Assembly: GCF_048544455.1 (NCBI RefSeq)
Contig: NC_133531.1
Coordinates: 62,782,099 to 62,846,098, forward strand
Direction of reading: 5' to 3'
DNA from: Silene latifolia
Lineage: Eukaryota > Streptophyta > Magnoliopsida > Caryophyllales > Caryophyllaceae
DNA: 64,000 nucleotides
A program made the translations under genes and the position numbers. This document shows positions 24,306 through 39,000 of this stretch, one piece after another. How positions within the stretch are numbered: the first letter of the stretch is position 1; each line of letters begins with the position of its first letter. The notes beneath the pieces were generated by a model that did not search any database, was not told the origin of the DNA, and worked only from the letters and a program-made list of their open reading frames with translations.

Positions 24306-25450
24306 TTAATAAAAAGATTGTATAAATGAGTTGAAAAAGGTAGCTACGAGTTGTCGACTTGTGATTGGTTCGGATTTAACTAGGTTTAAGGGTGAAATGT
24401 GACGGTCTTTTGCTAGACGGGAAAATGTCTCAAGTCTATAGTAACTTAAGACGGAAAACTATTGTTATTAATATCACTATTAACACTATCCGATTAAAAA
24501 TATATATTTTAATATAACAAGCTTATAAAAATGAATTTTTTATAAAAATTATGTTTAAAAATGAAATTAGTTAATCTAAATAATTTAACATATAAATAAA
24601 ATAATAGAACGGTTAAATAAATTATAAATGCTAAAAATGGGAAATTCGCGGGTGTTACAATCACCCCACCTTTTTAAAAAGTTTCGTCCTCGAAACTTGA
24701 AAGTAGAAATGAAAGGTTATATAAAATGAAACTGGAATTTTGGAATCGGTAACCAAAGCATTTAAAAAGGTTACAAATAGTAAGAATTAAAATTCTTTCA
24801 AAAGTTTCAAACAAAATTTTTTTCGACAGAACCAGATTCTCATCAAAGGAATGAAAGTGTTCTCGTTACGTATTCAAAAATATCACATTCCAAATCAATG
24901 ATAAGGTCAAAAGGCAAATCATTTGTATAAATCGAAAATCAAAATACTTTCAGAAACATTAATGAAGAGTTTTCAAAAGTATAGGTCTCATTCATGGAAC
25001 GAAATTGCTCTTGTTGTGCACACAAGAACGCTAACTTTCCAACTCAAAGACAAATTTAAAACAAAAATCACTCGCCGACAAGCGTAGAACAAGTTATTAA
25101 ACGTCTCCAATAACGAGTTCTAACATCCGATCAACGTTAAAATGAAAAGAGAAAGGTAATTTACTCAAATTTTCTTTCACAAAAGCCAATATAAAAATAA
25201 AAGTTTCACTTTTAAACTAAAAAAGGAGTTAAGTTTGTGAAAAGATAGCATCAAACCATGGCAAAGAAATCATAAATAGATCAAAGTTAACAGAAATTGG
25301 ATAAAATTTAAAGAAATTTCGGGTTTAGCATTTTAAATCATGATAAAGAAGTCTATACTCAAGGAACAAATCGGGAACTGAATCAAATTTTCATTTTCAA
25401 ATTTTAAAATAGGTAAGGTTTGTAAGAGTAACATAGATTCTTAACAACGA

Positions 25451-25489
<39 letters not shown>

Positions 25490-28400
25490 ATAGCTTGAAA
25501 GTTTAAACATTGTATAAAATGAAAAGCAATTTAGACAATATAAATATTAAGTAAGCGAAGAGAGTCCAAACTTAACCAACAAAAAGAGCTATGATGAACT
25601 TCATAGGGTGAGAATTGAAGTCAAATTTACAAGGATGTAAAAGATAGAGTTCCATAGGTTACTAACATCAAATTTTAAGGAGGCATGATGAAGCGAGGAA
25701 AGGAGGTATGAACGGTAACACTCATGGTCAAAGAAGAAAGGGAAATTAGACAACAAGGAAATGTCAGGTACTCAAATCTCAACCACTACCTCATCCCAAA
25801 CAGTTTCGAAAACTTCCTAATAAAATCAATCTCTCAACCACATTACTTCCAAGGGTTCCTCAAGATAACTTACGCTACTCTACATCTAATCTATTCCATG
25901 AAACAAGGTACTTCACCACACTTGTGATTCAACAATTCACAATCACTAAACATTCACAACGACTTCCATAAAACAAGATCAAAATTACTAACAAGGATAT
26001 ACTCATACCCAACAAACGTCAAAAGGAAACACCAATCTATGTATGGCTATCAACATCCTAAAGGTATATCTTTCCAAAATCACATCATAAACCTTACTCC
26101 ATGTTTATTCCTAAGGTAACAACGCTAATCTGCTAAGCTTTCAAATTCCAAACATAAACAACAAAGCCAAGTCCTATAACTTTAGTAACATAGGCAACTC
26201 ACACTTGACGCACAGAATCCACCGATCAATTATACTCACTTTATCAAGGAACTAGGTATAGGAATCACCAAGTATGTCTAATCACACTACCTAAGTCTTT
26301 ATAACATCACAACCTCTCAAAACCAGGGTTATGGGTCAACCACAAACAATCTCCTCAAAAGTCAAATTCTTCAACCAAGGTTAACATTCCACAAAAGAAA
26401 GAGAAATATCTACAAGGCGTCAAGGGAGGATAAACAAGGAACCAAGGACACGTTAGGAGGGTACAAAAGTAACTTCCAAGGAAAAAGAAAACAGAGTTTA
26501 GAAGAAGGATATGCACCAAGAGATAAAGAATAAGACAAGATACACAAAGAATAAGGAACATCTTCGAGGAAGAAAAAGCATTCTTCAAAAGGTTGAACAA
26601 ACCTTCCATCTTCGGCAATAAGCACCAAGTCTTGATCGCAACGCGGGTAAGCTCACGGTCATTGATCAAAGGGTACAAAAATAATTGACAATCAACAAAC
26701 ATGTTAGAACCTACCACGAAGCATACACAAAGAGACTACCAACTTAGGTCCTTATTTCTACCCATCTCTCATTTATTATTCAAGGTCAAGTTCAAATTTA
26801 AGTTTGGGGTACACGTGTGTGCGTCGGGAGCAACATAGGCTCTGATACCAACTGTGACACCCCGCGATAAAGCGGAAAACATAACTTATAAATTCAAGCG
26901 GAAATTAGGAAATTTTTGAAACTTTAAAAAAAATTTAAAACGCGGGTTCATTAAAATCCAAAACATAAATAAAGAATGCGGAAAGAAAGTTTAAATTATA
27001 CAAACGTGATAGTCAAGGTGAGGGAAAATATATCCCTCGAATGACAATACAATAAAAGGTAAATTTAAGCAATCCTAATAAACCAACTCCTAGGCCAAAG
27101 TGCTCGCTAGCTCACACATGTCTTCACCCCATAGATGCACCAACTAATACCTGTCATTCATGTAAACATAAATGCCACAGTCAGTGGGGAGTAACTCAAG
27201 GTTCTCCCAGCCACAAAATGTCAAAATGAACATAACAAAGAACTAAAACAGGTAAGTCATATAAGATACTTACAAAAGATAAGAATATCAATTTTATATT
27301 TAAACATGAAAGTTAAATGAGATGGAACAAGATAGATCAACATTAGCATAATGAAGGTTCAACTAATCATGTGAGAAAATTAAATAATAAGAAAGACAAG
27401 AATACGGTCGTTTATATAAAAGCACGTATTTCAAGGAAATACAACATAGATATGAGATTAGAATCCGAATCATGTGAAGCAGTTAAGTAAGGGATCAACC
27501 AATGCAAATTACAAGAATAGAAACTGTAGCCATTATTTGGAAAACCACTTAGCAAACATTGCACGGGACGTGGCTACTAATGTCACATTCATACTTATGG
27601 CTTGCATCTCACCATAAGAACGGATGGGAGCATCAATCCCGACGATCATATCGCAACTAGAGGGCTTATAGCTCACCCCTAGTATCCGATAGGACCAAGA
27701 CAAACAACACAAGGCATAACTCTTGCCTTGAAAGACAAAATATCTATAACCAAGCAAGACCTTTACTACTCATATATCAAAATATAATTCCCCTGGTAGG
27801 ACGACAATGGTACTCCCAAGACTCGCCCTAGTCTAAATCGCGAGACTCGGGACAAGACAGTTCCCGATTCGACATGCGGCAGGACAGTCCGCATCCAAGA
27901 CTCGAAGACAGATCGGAAATCGAGAACCCACAATCGGCAGGACAGTCCGAAAGAGGCGGAAGATATGAGCTAAACCCACAATCGGCAAGACAGTCCGAAA
28001 GAGGCGTAAAGACAAGTCAAGCAAAAAGGTATAGCATAAAGGCATTATCAAACGAATACGACTCAACCAAGCGATACGAATCAACTTGGGAAGAGACAAC
28101 TACACGACCCAACCAAGCGATGCGAATCAACTTGGAAAGGGACTACTACACGACTCAACCAAGCGATGCGAATCAACTTGGAAAGAGACAACTACACGAC
28201 CCAACCAAGCGATGCGAATCAACTTGGAAAGAGACTACTACTACATGAACCGATGATAATCCAAGTGAGACATTTCATGCCAAAATTATATTCATGAATG
28301 TGAATAAGTAACCCATTTCTTTAATACTTGTCACTTGAATAAAAATGTAAACAAACAGAAATGAATCATTTATAATAAGCAAAACAAGCATTCAATTATA

Positions 28401-30028
28401 AACAACTCAATTTAATTAAACAAGTAGAATAATTTGCTCATATTTGAGATAAGATAAATAAATGAGAATGAACGGACTAAAAATTCATATTATAGGTAAA
28501 TGAGACATTTCATTAAATTTTGACTTGAATAAATAATAAATTCCACTTTTATGATTAATGTGAGAAAAATATATGAATGAATGATATTTAACGAATTAAG
28601 TCATATAAGACGCGAGATAGAATTTAAATAATAACCACAAACGAAATATTCATAAGACTACCCATCTTATAAAGTGGGCCAATGTCCAAAAGCAAAACTC
28701 AACCCAATTATTAAAACACATCCAAACATACAACCAAGGAAAGAAAAGGGGACAAGGAGTGTCAACTATACTCCATCCCGTCCATCCGCCACAACGATGG
28801 CCAGGCCGTGGCCACGCCGCACACCACCACCACACCCCACCCTTAGCTACCGCTTCGCCCCCACGGTCGGCCCCACCGTCACCTACACCACTACAAGGAC
28901 GGTCGACGCACGACACAACACACCTACTCAAAGTAACCAAACATGTAAATAACAAGATAAATTGACACGATAAATCCCACTCCTCTCTTCATCCTCTCCT
29001 TTACTTCCTTTAGTTAATGCCATCATTCTTATTACAATATTACATTCCATAGAGTACCCAATTCACTAAGACTACCATCTCAACTTTGGTCACCTCTCAC
29101 ACTATAAACGCACTGCTCCAACTGCATCGGCCTTACCACAATTGGAATTCACGTACTGACCCTTCCCTTGATGCTCGGATCGAGTTTTACGACTAGACAT
29201 TGTAAAAGGAAGAAGCAGCATATACTAAAAACATGAAATGTATGGTAACAAACACCCCAAAAATCGAATTTAAAAGCGAAGTACTATGGGCTAGCAATAT
29301 CAGTGGTAAAGACCGCTTTACACTATCACATACATCTCGTCCTACTCCTCTTTACAACAATGCAAACTGGACAGGTTGAACACAAGATTAGTAGCAAATA
29401 AAGCACGGTCTGCTTTTCCATGTATATAATTGAAACAATTGCAAACTGAAAGTGAAAACAAGCTAGGCTTGAAACGGACTTGCCTCGCCTGTTTACTTCA
29501 TTTTTCCCATGATACAAACATTAATGAAAGCACACTAGATTCAAAGTGTACACACATATAGAGTAAGAACATACATTCGAGCAAACAAATGAGGAAAAAA
29601 AAAAGCATAAAGAACCGAACTTTGTCAAACAAGCACATATAAATCGACACATAAGACGGAGTTTCGACATTTTGTCGAGTAACCTATCACCGTTACCTTT
29701 TTTTGCTCTCCTAAACGCCAAAGAATCGCCCAAGGATGACTCGAAACCCAAAAATAGAAGAAATTAACCCAAAATCCGAATCCTTTGTAAGACGGCCGAA
29801 TTGAAATAGGATGAAAGCTTGGCTCTTTTTTACATATAAAGAAGGAGGACGAGATGGGGAAGCTATTGGTGTAAAATTTATCGAATTTGGTTGAGAATGG
29901 AGGCGGGATCTGAGGTTGGAGGTGAAGAAAAATGGTGTTGTAGCTTGTTTGTGTTTGTACTTTGTTCTTTGCGAAGTTTTGAAACAACAAGAAAGAAGGG
30001 AAGGGGGTGGGTGACGGGTAGGTGGGAA

Positions 30029-30065
<37 letters not shown>

Positions 30066-33000
30066 TTAATAAAAAGATTGTATAAATGAGTTGAAAAAGG
30101 TAGCTACGAGTTGTCGACTTGTGATTGGTTCGGATTTAACTAGGTTTAAGGGTGAAATGTGACGGTCTTTTGCTAGACGGGAAAATGTCTCAAGTCTATA
30201 GTAACTTAAGACGGAAAACTATTGTTATTAATATCACTATTAACACTATCCGATTAAAAATATATATTTTAATATAACAAGCTTATAAAAATGAATTTTT
30301 TATAAAAATTATGTTTAAAAATGAAATTAGTTAATCTAAATAATTTAACATATAAATAAAATAATAGAACGGTTAAATAAATTATAAATGCTAAAAATGG
30401 GAAATTCGCGGGTGTTACACTCTTAATTGATCCTACACTTGGATCTTGGTTCATCCATAAGGAAAGCTCAAGAACAAAAGAAAAGGAGATTTCTTTTGTG
30501 CCCATTAGAACCGAAATCACAATGTAAGGATGATTTCTTCTCTATTATATTTATTTGTTTGCATGCATAAAATTCATGTTTAATTTTATGACAAATTAAT
30601 TTAACATATATGAGTATGTTAGTATGTATATAGATCTACATTTCCTTCAATCGGTATCATGAGCCACGGTTGTTTGCATGCAAATCGGTTAAAAGTTTTT
30701 CCGAGTTATAAGAATAACATATAAAACTTGCAAAATTTGTGTTATTATGAGATATCACAAAATTAATCCATGCATGTTAATATTTCTGGTCCTAAAATGT
30801 TTTAGGATATTTTGGTTAATTTTTCGGATTTTTATTGTTCATAATTTACAATAATGGCATTTAAATGTGATTTTATGAGTAAAAATGTCATTTTTGGTCT
30901 AAAATTTGCTATACTTCGAATTTTCAGTTGATTTCTGGATATGTTGTCACATATATTATTTTGAGATAACCTGTACATTTTCATAATTTTTGGACTTGTT
31001 ATGCTCGAAAAATGAATTTTTCATTATTAAATTCGGATTTAAGTGAAAAATAGATTAATATGAGTTAAATTTCGAATCTGGTCATAGAAAATTAATATGT
31101 TGTCACATGCAATTTTACAAGATGTGTGTAAAATAATTGGCCTTATTGAAGTCTTTATGCATGATTTATGATTTTTTGAAGAAAAATGACATAAATAGTG
31201 ACATTATTAATGAAATATTGATAAAACATGCTCTATGACTAAAGAAAAACATGATATGTTGCATTTTATTGTCTTTTTCAGATCTAAAATTTAAAAGTTA
31301 ATGAATATATTTTTCCATGTTTTTATGATTATTTTATTAAAAATCGATAAACCGCAACATTGTTTTTCCGGTAATTTTTCGAAATTTTTAACCTAAGTTT
31401 TTGAATATTATGAGTGTCATGGAATTTTTCCAGAATGTTCATGAGTTTAAATTTCAAATTTTGAATTTATTTGAAATTTTGTGATTTATTTGAAGTTTAA
31501 TAGCTTATTTTGTATTTTTAGTCCATTTATGAACAATTTTATGAAATATGGGTTAATTATGGTCAAATTATTAGTGAAGACTAAATTTTGAGTCCTAAGA
31601 GGTTAGGGTAATTAACTTATGCATAAATATGAGTTTATGTAATTTTTGCGATTATAAAATGTTGAGATCACGCAAATCCGTAAAAACCGAGTAATATACG
31701 ATATTGGCTAATTAAAGGCGATTTAGCATAAAATTGAGCATGTTCATACATATTATAATGCTACATTTTCTTTATGATTGTCATATTTTAATTTATGTAA
31801 TTTTTGAATTATGTAATTTTACTTAGTATGGCCTTAGATTTTAATTGGTATTTCCCGAAATGTATGGGAATATCGATTCGGTTGTAATTTTATTGTGATC
31901 TCGTATCACCGTTTTGTAATTTAATAGATTTCTTTTATTTTAGTTACAAATGTATAATAGGAAATTATGTAATTTATTATGTAATTTTATTCATTCCGGA
32001 GTTCCCAAAGACGGATATCTTCAAGAATGACGATACATAAAGACGGTGTTACCTCGAGATGCGTGCCACAACCGAAGTTCAAGGGACCAATGGAGTTGGT
32101 TTCCGAATTTGTAATAGTTAAAGAGTTTTTCTATTTTAGGAAAGGCCATACTAGGATTTATTTATCTTTATGCTTGCATTTTATTTTATGTCACATGCAT
32201 TGCTAAATCGCCATAACTAAACATGCATTGTCATTTTATCGAGTTTATCGACCGTGTCAATTAGAATTATCGTAGTTCACCGCTTTAGTTCACTTAAAAC
32301 GTGATAGATAATAAATTGACATGACCTCTCGCTAAAACAATTAATTGAGACATAGCCTTACCAAATAGTAGAAACCATGAAAACCTATTTCGCGAGGGAG
32401 TGCGCTCGGCTACCCCGGGGTACAAACCTTGTTACGTAGGGGAAGTGGGTGATGAATGTTAATCCACCGAATTCATGTTGATAAGGGATGTATCGGCCAC
32501 ACCGTGCCCAAGTTAATGTGGGTTTGGATAATGGACACATTTATTCGAAATTTGGATTGAACTCAACAAAAGTAATTGATAAGGGTTGCATCGGCTACCC
32601 CGTGCCCTTGTTGATGTGTTTTGGGCTATAGATAAACATTAGAGTAAGTTTATCGACCAAGAGTTCTAAAAGTAGAATCGATTAAAAAGTTAATCTACCG
32701 AGTTATATTAATGAAGGTTGCATCGGCTACCCCGTGCCTAAGTTGATATGAATTTGGGTCTTGGAATCATTTATCATAGTTGGGTAGAGGTCACTATGTA
32801 AATGCTTTACTTGTTTTTCAAGTATTAATAAAACGATAAATGTTAAGTTTTCCACTATTCCGTTATTATTGTTCTATTTCTTTACCACTATTCATATACG
32901 ATATCATTTCGTTTTTGATTCAAATCTCCATTAAAACATCGTAACTAAAGACAAAATATGAATTTTCTTCTAAAGACCTAAACGAACCATTGCTAAGGAT

Positions 33001-36000
33001 CTCTTGTAAAGAGTGTAGATTAAAGTTATTCATTATCAAACAGGTTTTTGATTCTTGACTAACACATCTACTTACAATGGATTATTTTTCCATGTACTTA
33101 ATTGAATTAAGTACCTTGAAGCGATAAATTGTTTTGGTAATTAGTTTTGTCAGAATTCGTAATTGACCAAAATAACGCAACCACTTCAATGAAAGTTTTA
33201 AGACTAAAACGAACAAATGAAGAGTAATCTTCATGAATTCAATTTTGCTTCTCAAAGCAAAGACTCATTGAAATGAGTGGGAGCATTCTCTTAAACCGTT
33301 AAGATGAGGACGAGGTTCAAGAAGTAAAGATTATAATGGAATTGATACAAGGTAATGTTAAAGGTAAAGTTGTTGAGAATGACGATACTAAACCTATCAA
33401 TCCCGACTGATAAAGTTTCCATTGTCTTAAATGTTGGACACGAGAAAGGAAACTACCCCAAATTATTGAAGAATCAGCAAGTTAGTTGTGGGACATCTAA
33501 TGGGACCTTCTTCTTTAAAAGTGTTTATTTGATTAAACATAAATTTTGCTAGTGCCACTTCGTCAATATTAGAAACCAGTGGAGGTTTTCATCATTGTAT
33601 TCGACACATAAGATGATTAGAATATGACGACTAGCAACAATAATGTTGAGAGATAGAGTAATTGTGTACTCAATCTAGTTTTTGGATTTAAAGTTGTACT
33701 TAATTGTGACTATTAAGTGAATAAACTCTAAATAAGAATATAAACTTGTTAAGATACAAAAGAGAGTTTCACTTTTGTAACCCTATACACCACGATTTGA
33801 TGTATGGCTAGCCCATTATCAAGGTGAGTATATTCTAAACCAAACTAGAATAATATATCATGAAGATGATGCAAGACTCAAATTGGTAACCCAAGATTAA
33901 ACCTTAATTTTTGAAATGATGAACGCAAAGAGTTATCGAGTACTCTTGAAACCATTAGATTGTTAATGGTATATGCGTATCTTGTATTCAAAGCAAGATG
34001 TCTCGTGCCTTTTGGTTGAAAAGGAAATCGAGGTTGTATATCATCGATCCAAAATAGGTTGATCATTTTCTTTTACCAACGATTTAAGTTGACGCTAATA
34101 TGTTCACTTAATAAGGTAAAAGGAGAAATCTTTGAAGGATTTCAAAGAATTCAAGGAATCACGATTTAGTCGTGATGGGATTATCAAAGTGAAGACTTTG
34201 ATATAAGCCAAAGGAAATGTGATATAGTATCACAAGTTAATCTCTCTTAGCACGCATTATGGAATAATGTGTGGTTGGATAAGAAATCAAACGCTATTCG
34301 ATATGGTTTGGACTTCAATCAAGTTACTTTGAGTTACTTGATCATTTTGGGGATTCTATCATTTTGTCTAAATTATTTTCCACTAAATCATATGAGATAT
34401 GAAATGGTAATGTACCATATTTGTAAGTTTTCACAAGAAACAAATGCTTATTTTTCCTTGCAATTATCACGAGTACGACGGGTTTGCGGCTCGTGAAGCT
34501 GTCTTTCTAAAATACAAGTTTATTTCTAGAAGACAGAGTGGGAGAAATTATTCAAGAGCCACAAAGAATGTTATGTGGAGCCACATAGAATGTTATGTCG
34601 CAAGAAACTGGTCTTTCTTGGCTACATGAGACGTTTTGTGTAAGAAGTTGTTTCTTTTAAAACCTAGGAGGTTAAATTCGTCACTTGTTGGAAATGATGA
34701 ATTCATGCTACTTTTAATAAAGTAAAGAGCTTATAACTTACAAAGAAATCGTTTGATTGAAATTGATTACTTCTAGAAAGTAATGAACATATGACTTACA
34801 TAAGAGTGTTTAAGTCACAACTCAATATAAGGCTTAGAGCCATGAAAATCCGAAATAAAAGGGCTTGATTAGTTGCAAAGGGTTTTACACTAATAAAGAG
34901 AGATTTCAAGGTTTCAATTGGTGCAAAGAAATTATTCAAGAGCCACAAAGAATGTTATGTGGAGCCACATAGAATGTTATGTCGCAAGAAACTGGTCTTT
35001 CTTGGCTACATGAGACGTTTTGTGTAAGAAGTTGTTTCTTTAAAAACCTAGGAGGTTAAATTCGTCACTTGTTGGAAATGATGAATTCATGCTACTTTTA
35101 ATAAAGTAAAGAGCTTATAACTTACAAAGAAATCGTTTGATTGAAATTGATTACTTCTAGAAAGTAATGAACATATGACTTACATAAGAGTGTTTAAGTC
35201 ACAACTCAATATAAGGCTTAGAGCCATGAAAATCCGAAATAAAAGGGCTTGATTAGTTGCAAAGGGTTTTGCACTAATAAAGAGAGATTTCAAGGTTTGA
35301 TTGGTTGCAAAGGGTTTTGCACCAATTGAAATGCTTAAGCCTATTTGGATCTTCTTAGGGATTGTGTTTCATTATTATGAAATACATAGCAAGTGAATCT
35401 AAAACCCACTTCTTCAATTAGAAGGAATGTATTCAATACATGTCTTGAGTTTTGAAGATTCTTGCAATCCTAAGATAATGTGAAACTTAAGAGAGGGTCT
35501 TAAGTAGGACATCAATGAGTTGGAATCAACATTTTGGATCATGTGATAAAACATTTCTCGATAAGTCAAGAAGTTGTGTTTATACATGGAGTTTAGTGGG
35601 AGTTACGGAAATTTTAATTAGTCCGATATGTGGATGACATATTGATCATTGAGAATGATTTAAGACTTTTGGAGTATTATAATACATCTTTAATATCCGG
35701 ATTTATGAAGATAAATCCACAAGATATTAGCGTCAATAAGAAGTCTTATGTTGATAAGATTCATGACTAGTTCAACCAAGTTGAACATATTTGATTGATT
35801 CCATTTGCTTCCGCTGCCAAATCAATTAAATAGAAAATGATGTATAACACTTCATATACTTTGAGTATGATGAATTGTTTTCAAAATCGAATTTGAGTAA
35901 TCTTTGCCAAGTAAGCCATAAAGATTACCCTTAATTGCATGCAGAAGCATTAAGGAAGTAAAGCAAAGTGTTTATGATGCAATTTTGTGTAAGGGTGTTA

Positions 36001-39000
36001 CACAAGTGACAATTGACAATTGAGGTTGCGCATGGTTTCCGACAAAACCATAATCAAAACACATTAGGATGGTTAAGATATCATTATGGCTATGTTAATT
36101 AAGAAGTAGATTTTCTAGAATCGTTCTAGGCAATAAAGAACAATGAGAGATATTTATAACGGAAATTGAGTACACTTGCAATCATGAGATGTGCAAGAGG
36201 ATGAGTCCCGCACACTGTGAAAACAGTGGGAGCTATTCTTAGGCTAAGAGAGCCTATGTCTTGATTGGATCTCGACACGTACTCAAAAAGTTTTGTGATG
36301 CAAATGTATACATTACAAAGGAAAACGAGTATGTAGTGAGGTTGAGTAAGGTACAAGAAATTGATAAAACCTACTAACCAAAGCCTTCTCAAAGGCTAAT
36401 CATGATGAGTCATGTCATTTCAATTGAATTGAAATAAACAACTATGTACAAGATCAAATTAGATTATAGAACATGAAATAGTAATCAGGCATTGACTATT
36501 CATGTGTGATAATCGCATTTGTCGTTCGAGTTTTATTTTAAAACTCTTTTATTATACTTTGTTACATCCAAACGGGTTGTAGAGAAAATTGAACCCCGTT
36601 AAAGTGAACACGGATTAGCATAGTATTCGCCCATAGTCACTTGTATGAGGTGACGTCTCGAAGTGACTAGAGTGTGATGCGATTGATGGCAAGTTCAAGT
36701 GCCATACAGTCATGTGAGATGACTAGTCGATCACATAGGCAGATGTTAGGAACACCTTGTCGGGCCTTATGACCGCTTATAGAGTTCTGGCAAATTTATA
36801 TAGCCTGGTCGTGGCGAGAGCTGCTATAGTATTCTAATGAGTCGATTCTTTTGACTAAAGACTATTCACCTAAGATGGCACGGTTTCAGATTAACTTTGA
36901 TTTGTGTTACTACGACCTTCGTAAATGGGGTCAAATGGGCATATTTTGGGTTATGATGGTTGTGGCTAGTCGAAGGGAATGAGTGCGATAGGAATTGTCC
37001 ATCCCCTTGTCAGGGTTAAAACAATATCTCAGGGCCACTCGAGGAGTAATGAACTGGAAATGCGTGGCCACGCTCGGAAAGTATCTATGATAGATAAGTC
37101 CGGTCAATCAGTTATTCTCCAGATCGAGGAAACCACTCTTGATATGATCACTTGCAAGTACGACCTGAAAGACACCTTGCATTGAGTGGGAGAAAGTAAT
37201 AGGACAAGAGAATCGGTGACGCACACTTGTCGAGGACAAGTGGGAGATTGTTGGAATATGTGTCCTCCGACAATAATGCGATCACGACTGTTGATCATGA
37301 TGATCACATGTTTAAATCTCATTATAAAGAATACAATTGGGAAGTAATATTGTTACTGTCAATTGGTCAACATATATCGGTAATGATTGGCTGACTAGAG
37401 TTTGACATTACTGTCGTGCGACGGTGGTGATCAGTTGACCCCCTAGGTCATACCTATAGGGCAACACTCTTAATTGATTATTTAATTAATTGTATAATGT
37501 TATGAGTTAATTAAATTACTTGAAAATTGACGGACGATTTTGGAAGTAAAATTTACGTATCAAATTGAAACGTGATTAAATGAGATACGGTCTGAGTAAT
37601 CAAATTGGATAATTACTCGGATGAAATAATTGTTTAATGTAACAATTAAATTTGAATGAATTGTTATAAATACAAACTGTTGTGATTTATAAATGGTAAA
37701 ATATTTTGGCACAAGTAATTATGAAATTACTAAGTCGATTTTTGTGTGTGACGTATTTTATTAATACGTTGATTTTTAATATGTTAAAAATACATAACAA
37801 ATTTATGTCACATATGACATGTGACATATTGACAATTGACAAAAATAATATGGATCCCATATTAACATATGTGCCGAAAATAAGAGGAGGTTTAAGCTAA
37901 TATTGTGGTTGTTTTATTAAGTGGTAAACACAATCATTACATGCTTTAGTAGCCATGCAAGCCTACTAAACATTGTGAAGACAAATGTATGCATGCATTG
38001 GCTCCCCTCCCACTCCCCCTTGGTCCGGTTTTTTAAGAGGGAAAAACTAATTGTTTTTCCCCTTAATTTACCTCTTATACTATAATGTAATGTGATTATT
38101 TATTCATTCAACAACTTATCTAAAATAAGAGAATTTTAGAGAGATAAAAGCTCCCAATTTCTTCCTCCATCTAAACCGAAATATTTAAGTGTTTATAAAT
38201 ATTTTGGATCAATTTTCTACTAGATTAATATTATACTAGTACTTATAATATTAATTTGAATTAAGAGAAAGCCTTGGGTATAAAGCTTAGGGAGAGATCC
38301 TACACTTGGATCTTGGTTCATCCATAAGGAAAGCTCAAGAACAAAAGAAAAGGAGATTTCTTTTGTGCCCATTAGAACCGAAATCACAATGTAAGGATGA
38401 TTTCTTCTCTATTATATTTATTTGTTTGCATGCATAAAATTCATGTTTAATTTTATGAAAAATTAATTTAACATATATGAGTATGTTAGTATGTATATAG
38501 ATCTACATTTCCTTCAGTTCTCTCTAACTTCGCAAGTCACAACCGACTAAAGTTTATGAACAGCTTACAACGCAAAAGTCCCTTCATCAAATTCACAATG
38601 AAGCCATGGCGATTATCGACAAATAAGCCGTTGTTAACCGTAGTGTTAGCGTTGGCAGTGATAACAACTTTAGCCATCTTAATACTAAATCTCAGTATCA
38701 CCCGTAATGCAACATTCCTATGGGGAATGTCAACAACAACGTTCGATAGGAACATTGTCCCAATCCAACTCCATGCAATCCTACACTAAGCAATTGAAGG
38801 AAATGTAGATTCATATACATACTAACATACTCTTATATGTCAAAATTAATTTGTCATAAAATTAAATGTGGATTTTATGCATGCAAACAATATAATAAAA
38901 GAGAAGAAATCATATCCTTACATTGAAATTTCGGTTCAAATGGGCACAAAAGAAATCTCCTTTTCTTTTGTTCTTGAGCTTTCCAAATGGAAGAACAAGG

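Larger units (their letters stand above)
21092..30419 (-). mobile_element. Non-coding gypsy element with 3.57-kb LTRs (LARD-like)
   Basis: LTRs are 21092-24659 and 26853-30419 (TGTGACACCCCGCG to GCGGGTGTTACA on plus), near-identical over about 3567 bp. The primer-binding site TGGTATCAGAGCC (minus, 26838-26850) and the polypurine tract AAAAAGGTGGGGTGA next to 24659 show minus orientation. The LTR start TGTAACACCCGCG, tRNA-Met primer site and hairpin at the polypurine tract match the Tekay type. The internal region is only 2.2 kb and has no gag or pol similarity, so it would need proteins from a relative. The structure looks whole, and it is the youngest layer of the nest. Confidence 0.92.
20869..38516 (+). 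mobile_element. Copia-B (Ty1/copia), host of the large-LTR gypsy element
   Basis: TSD gttct at 20864-20868 and 38517-38521. The 5' LTR is in two pieces, 20869-21091 and 30425-30649, around the gypsy insertion, and is shorter in total than the 3' LTR (37249-38516, 1268 bp). The primer-binding site CGGTATCATGAGCC starts at about 30652, and the polypurine tract ACAAGTGGGAGAT abuts 37249. Same family as copia-A. The alignable LTR parts are almost identical (a few differences in about 440 bp by eye), so insertion is recent. The coding region is nevertheless long decayed. Confidence 0.93.

Noticed and set aside
26355-26717. Hydrophobic 120-codon minus-strand open stretch in the gypsy internal region
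   Set aside because: Low-complexity Leu/Phe/Ser content in AT-rich DNA near the primer-binding site; no gag-, env- or host-like motif.
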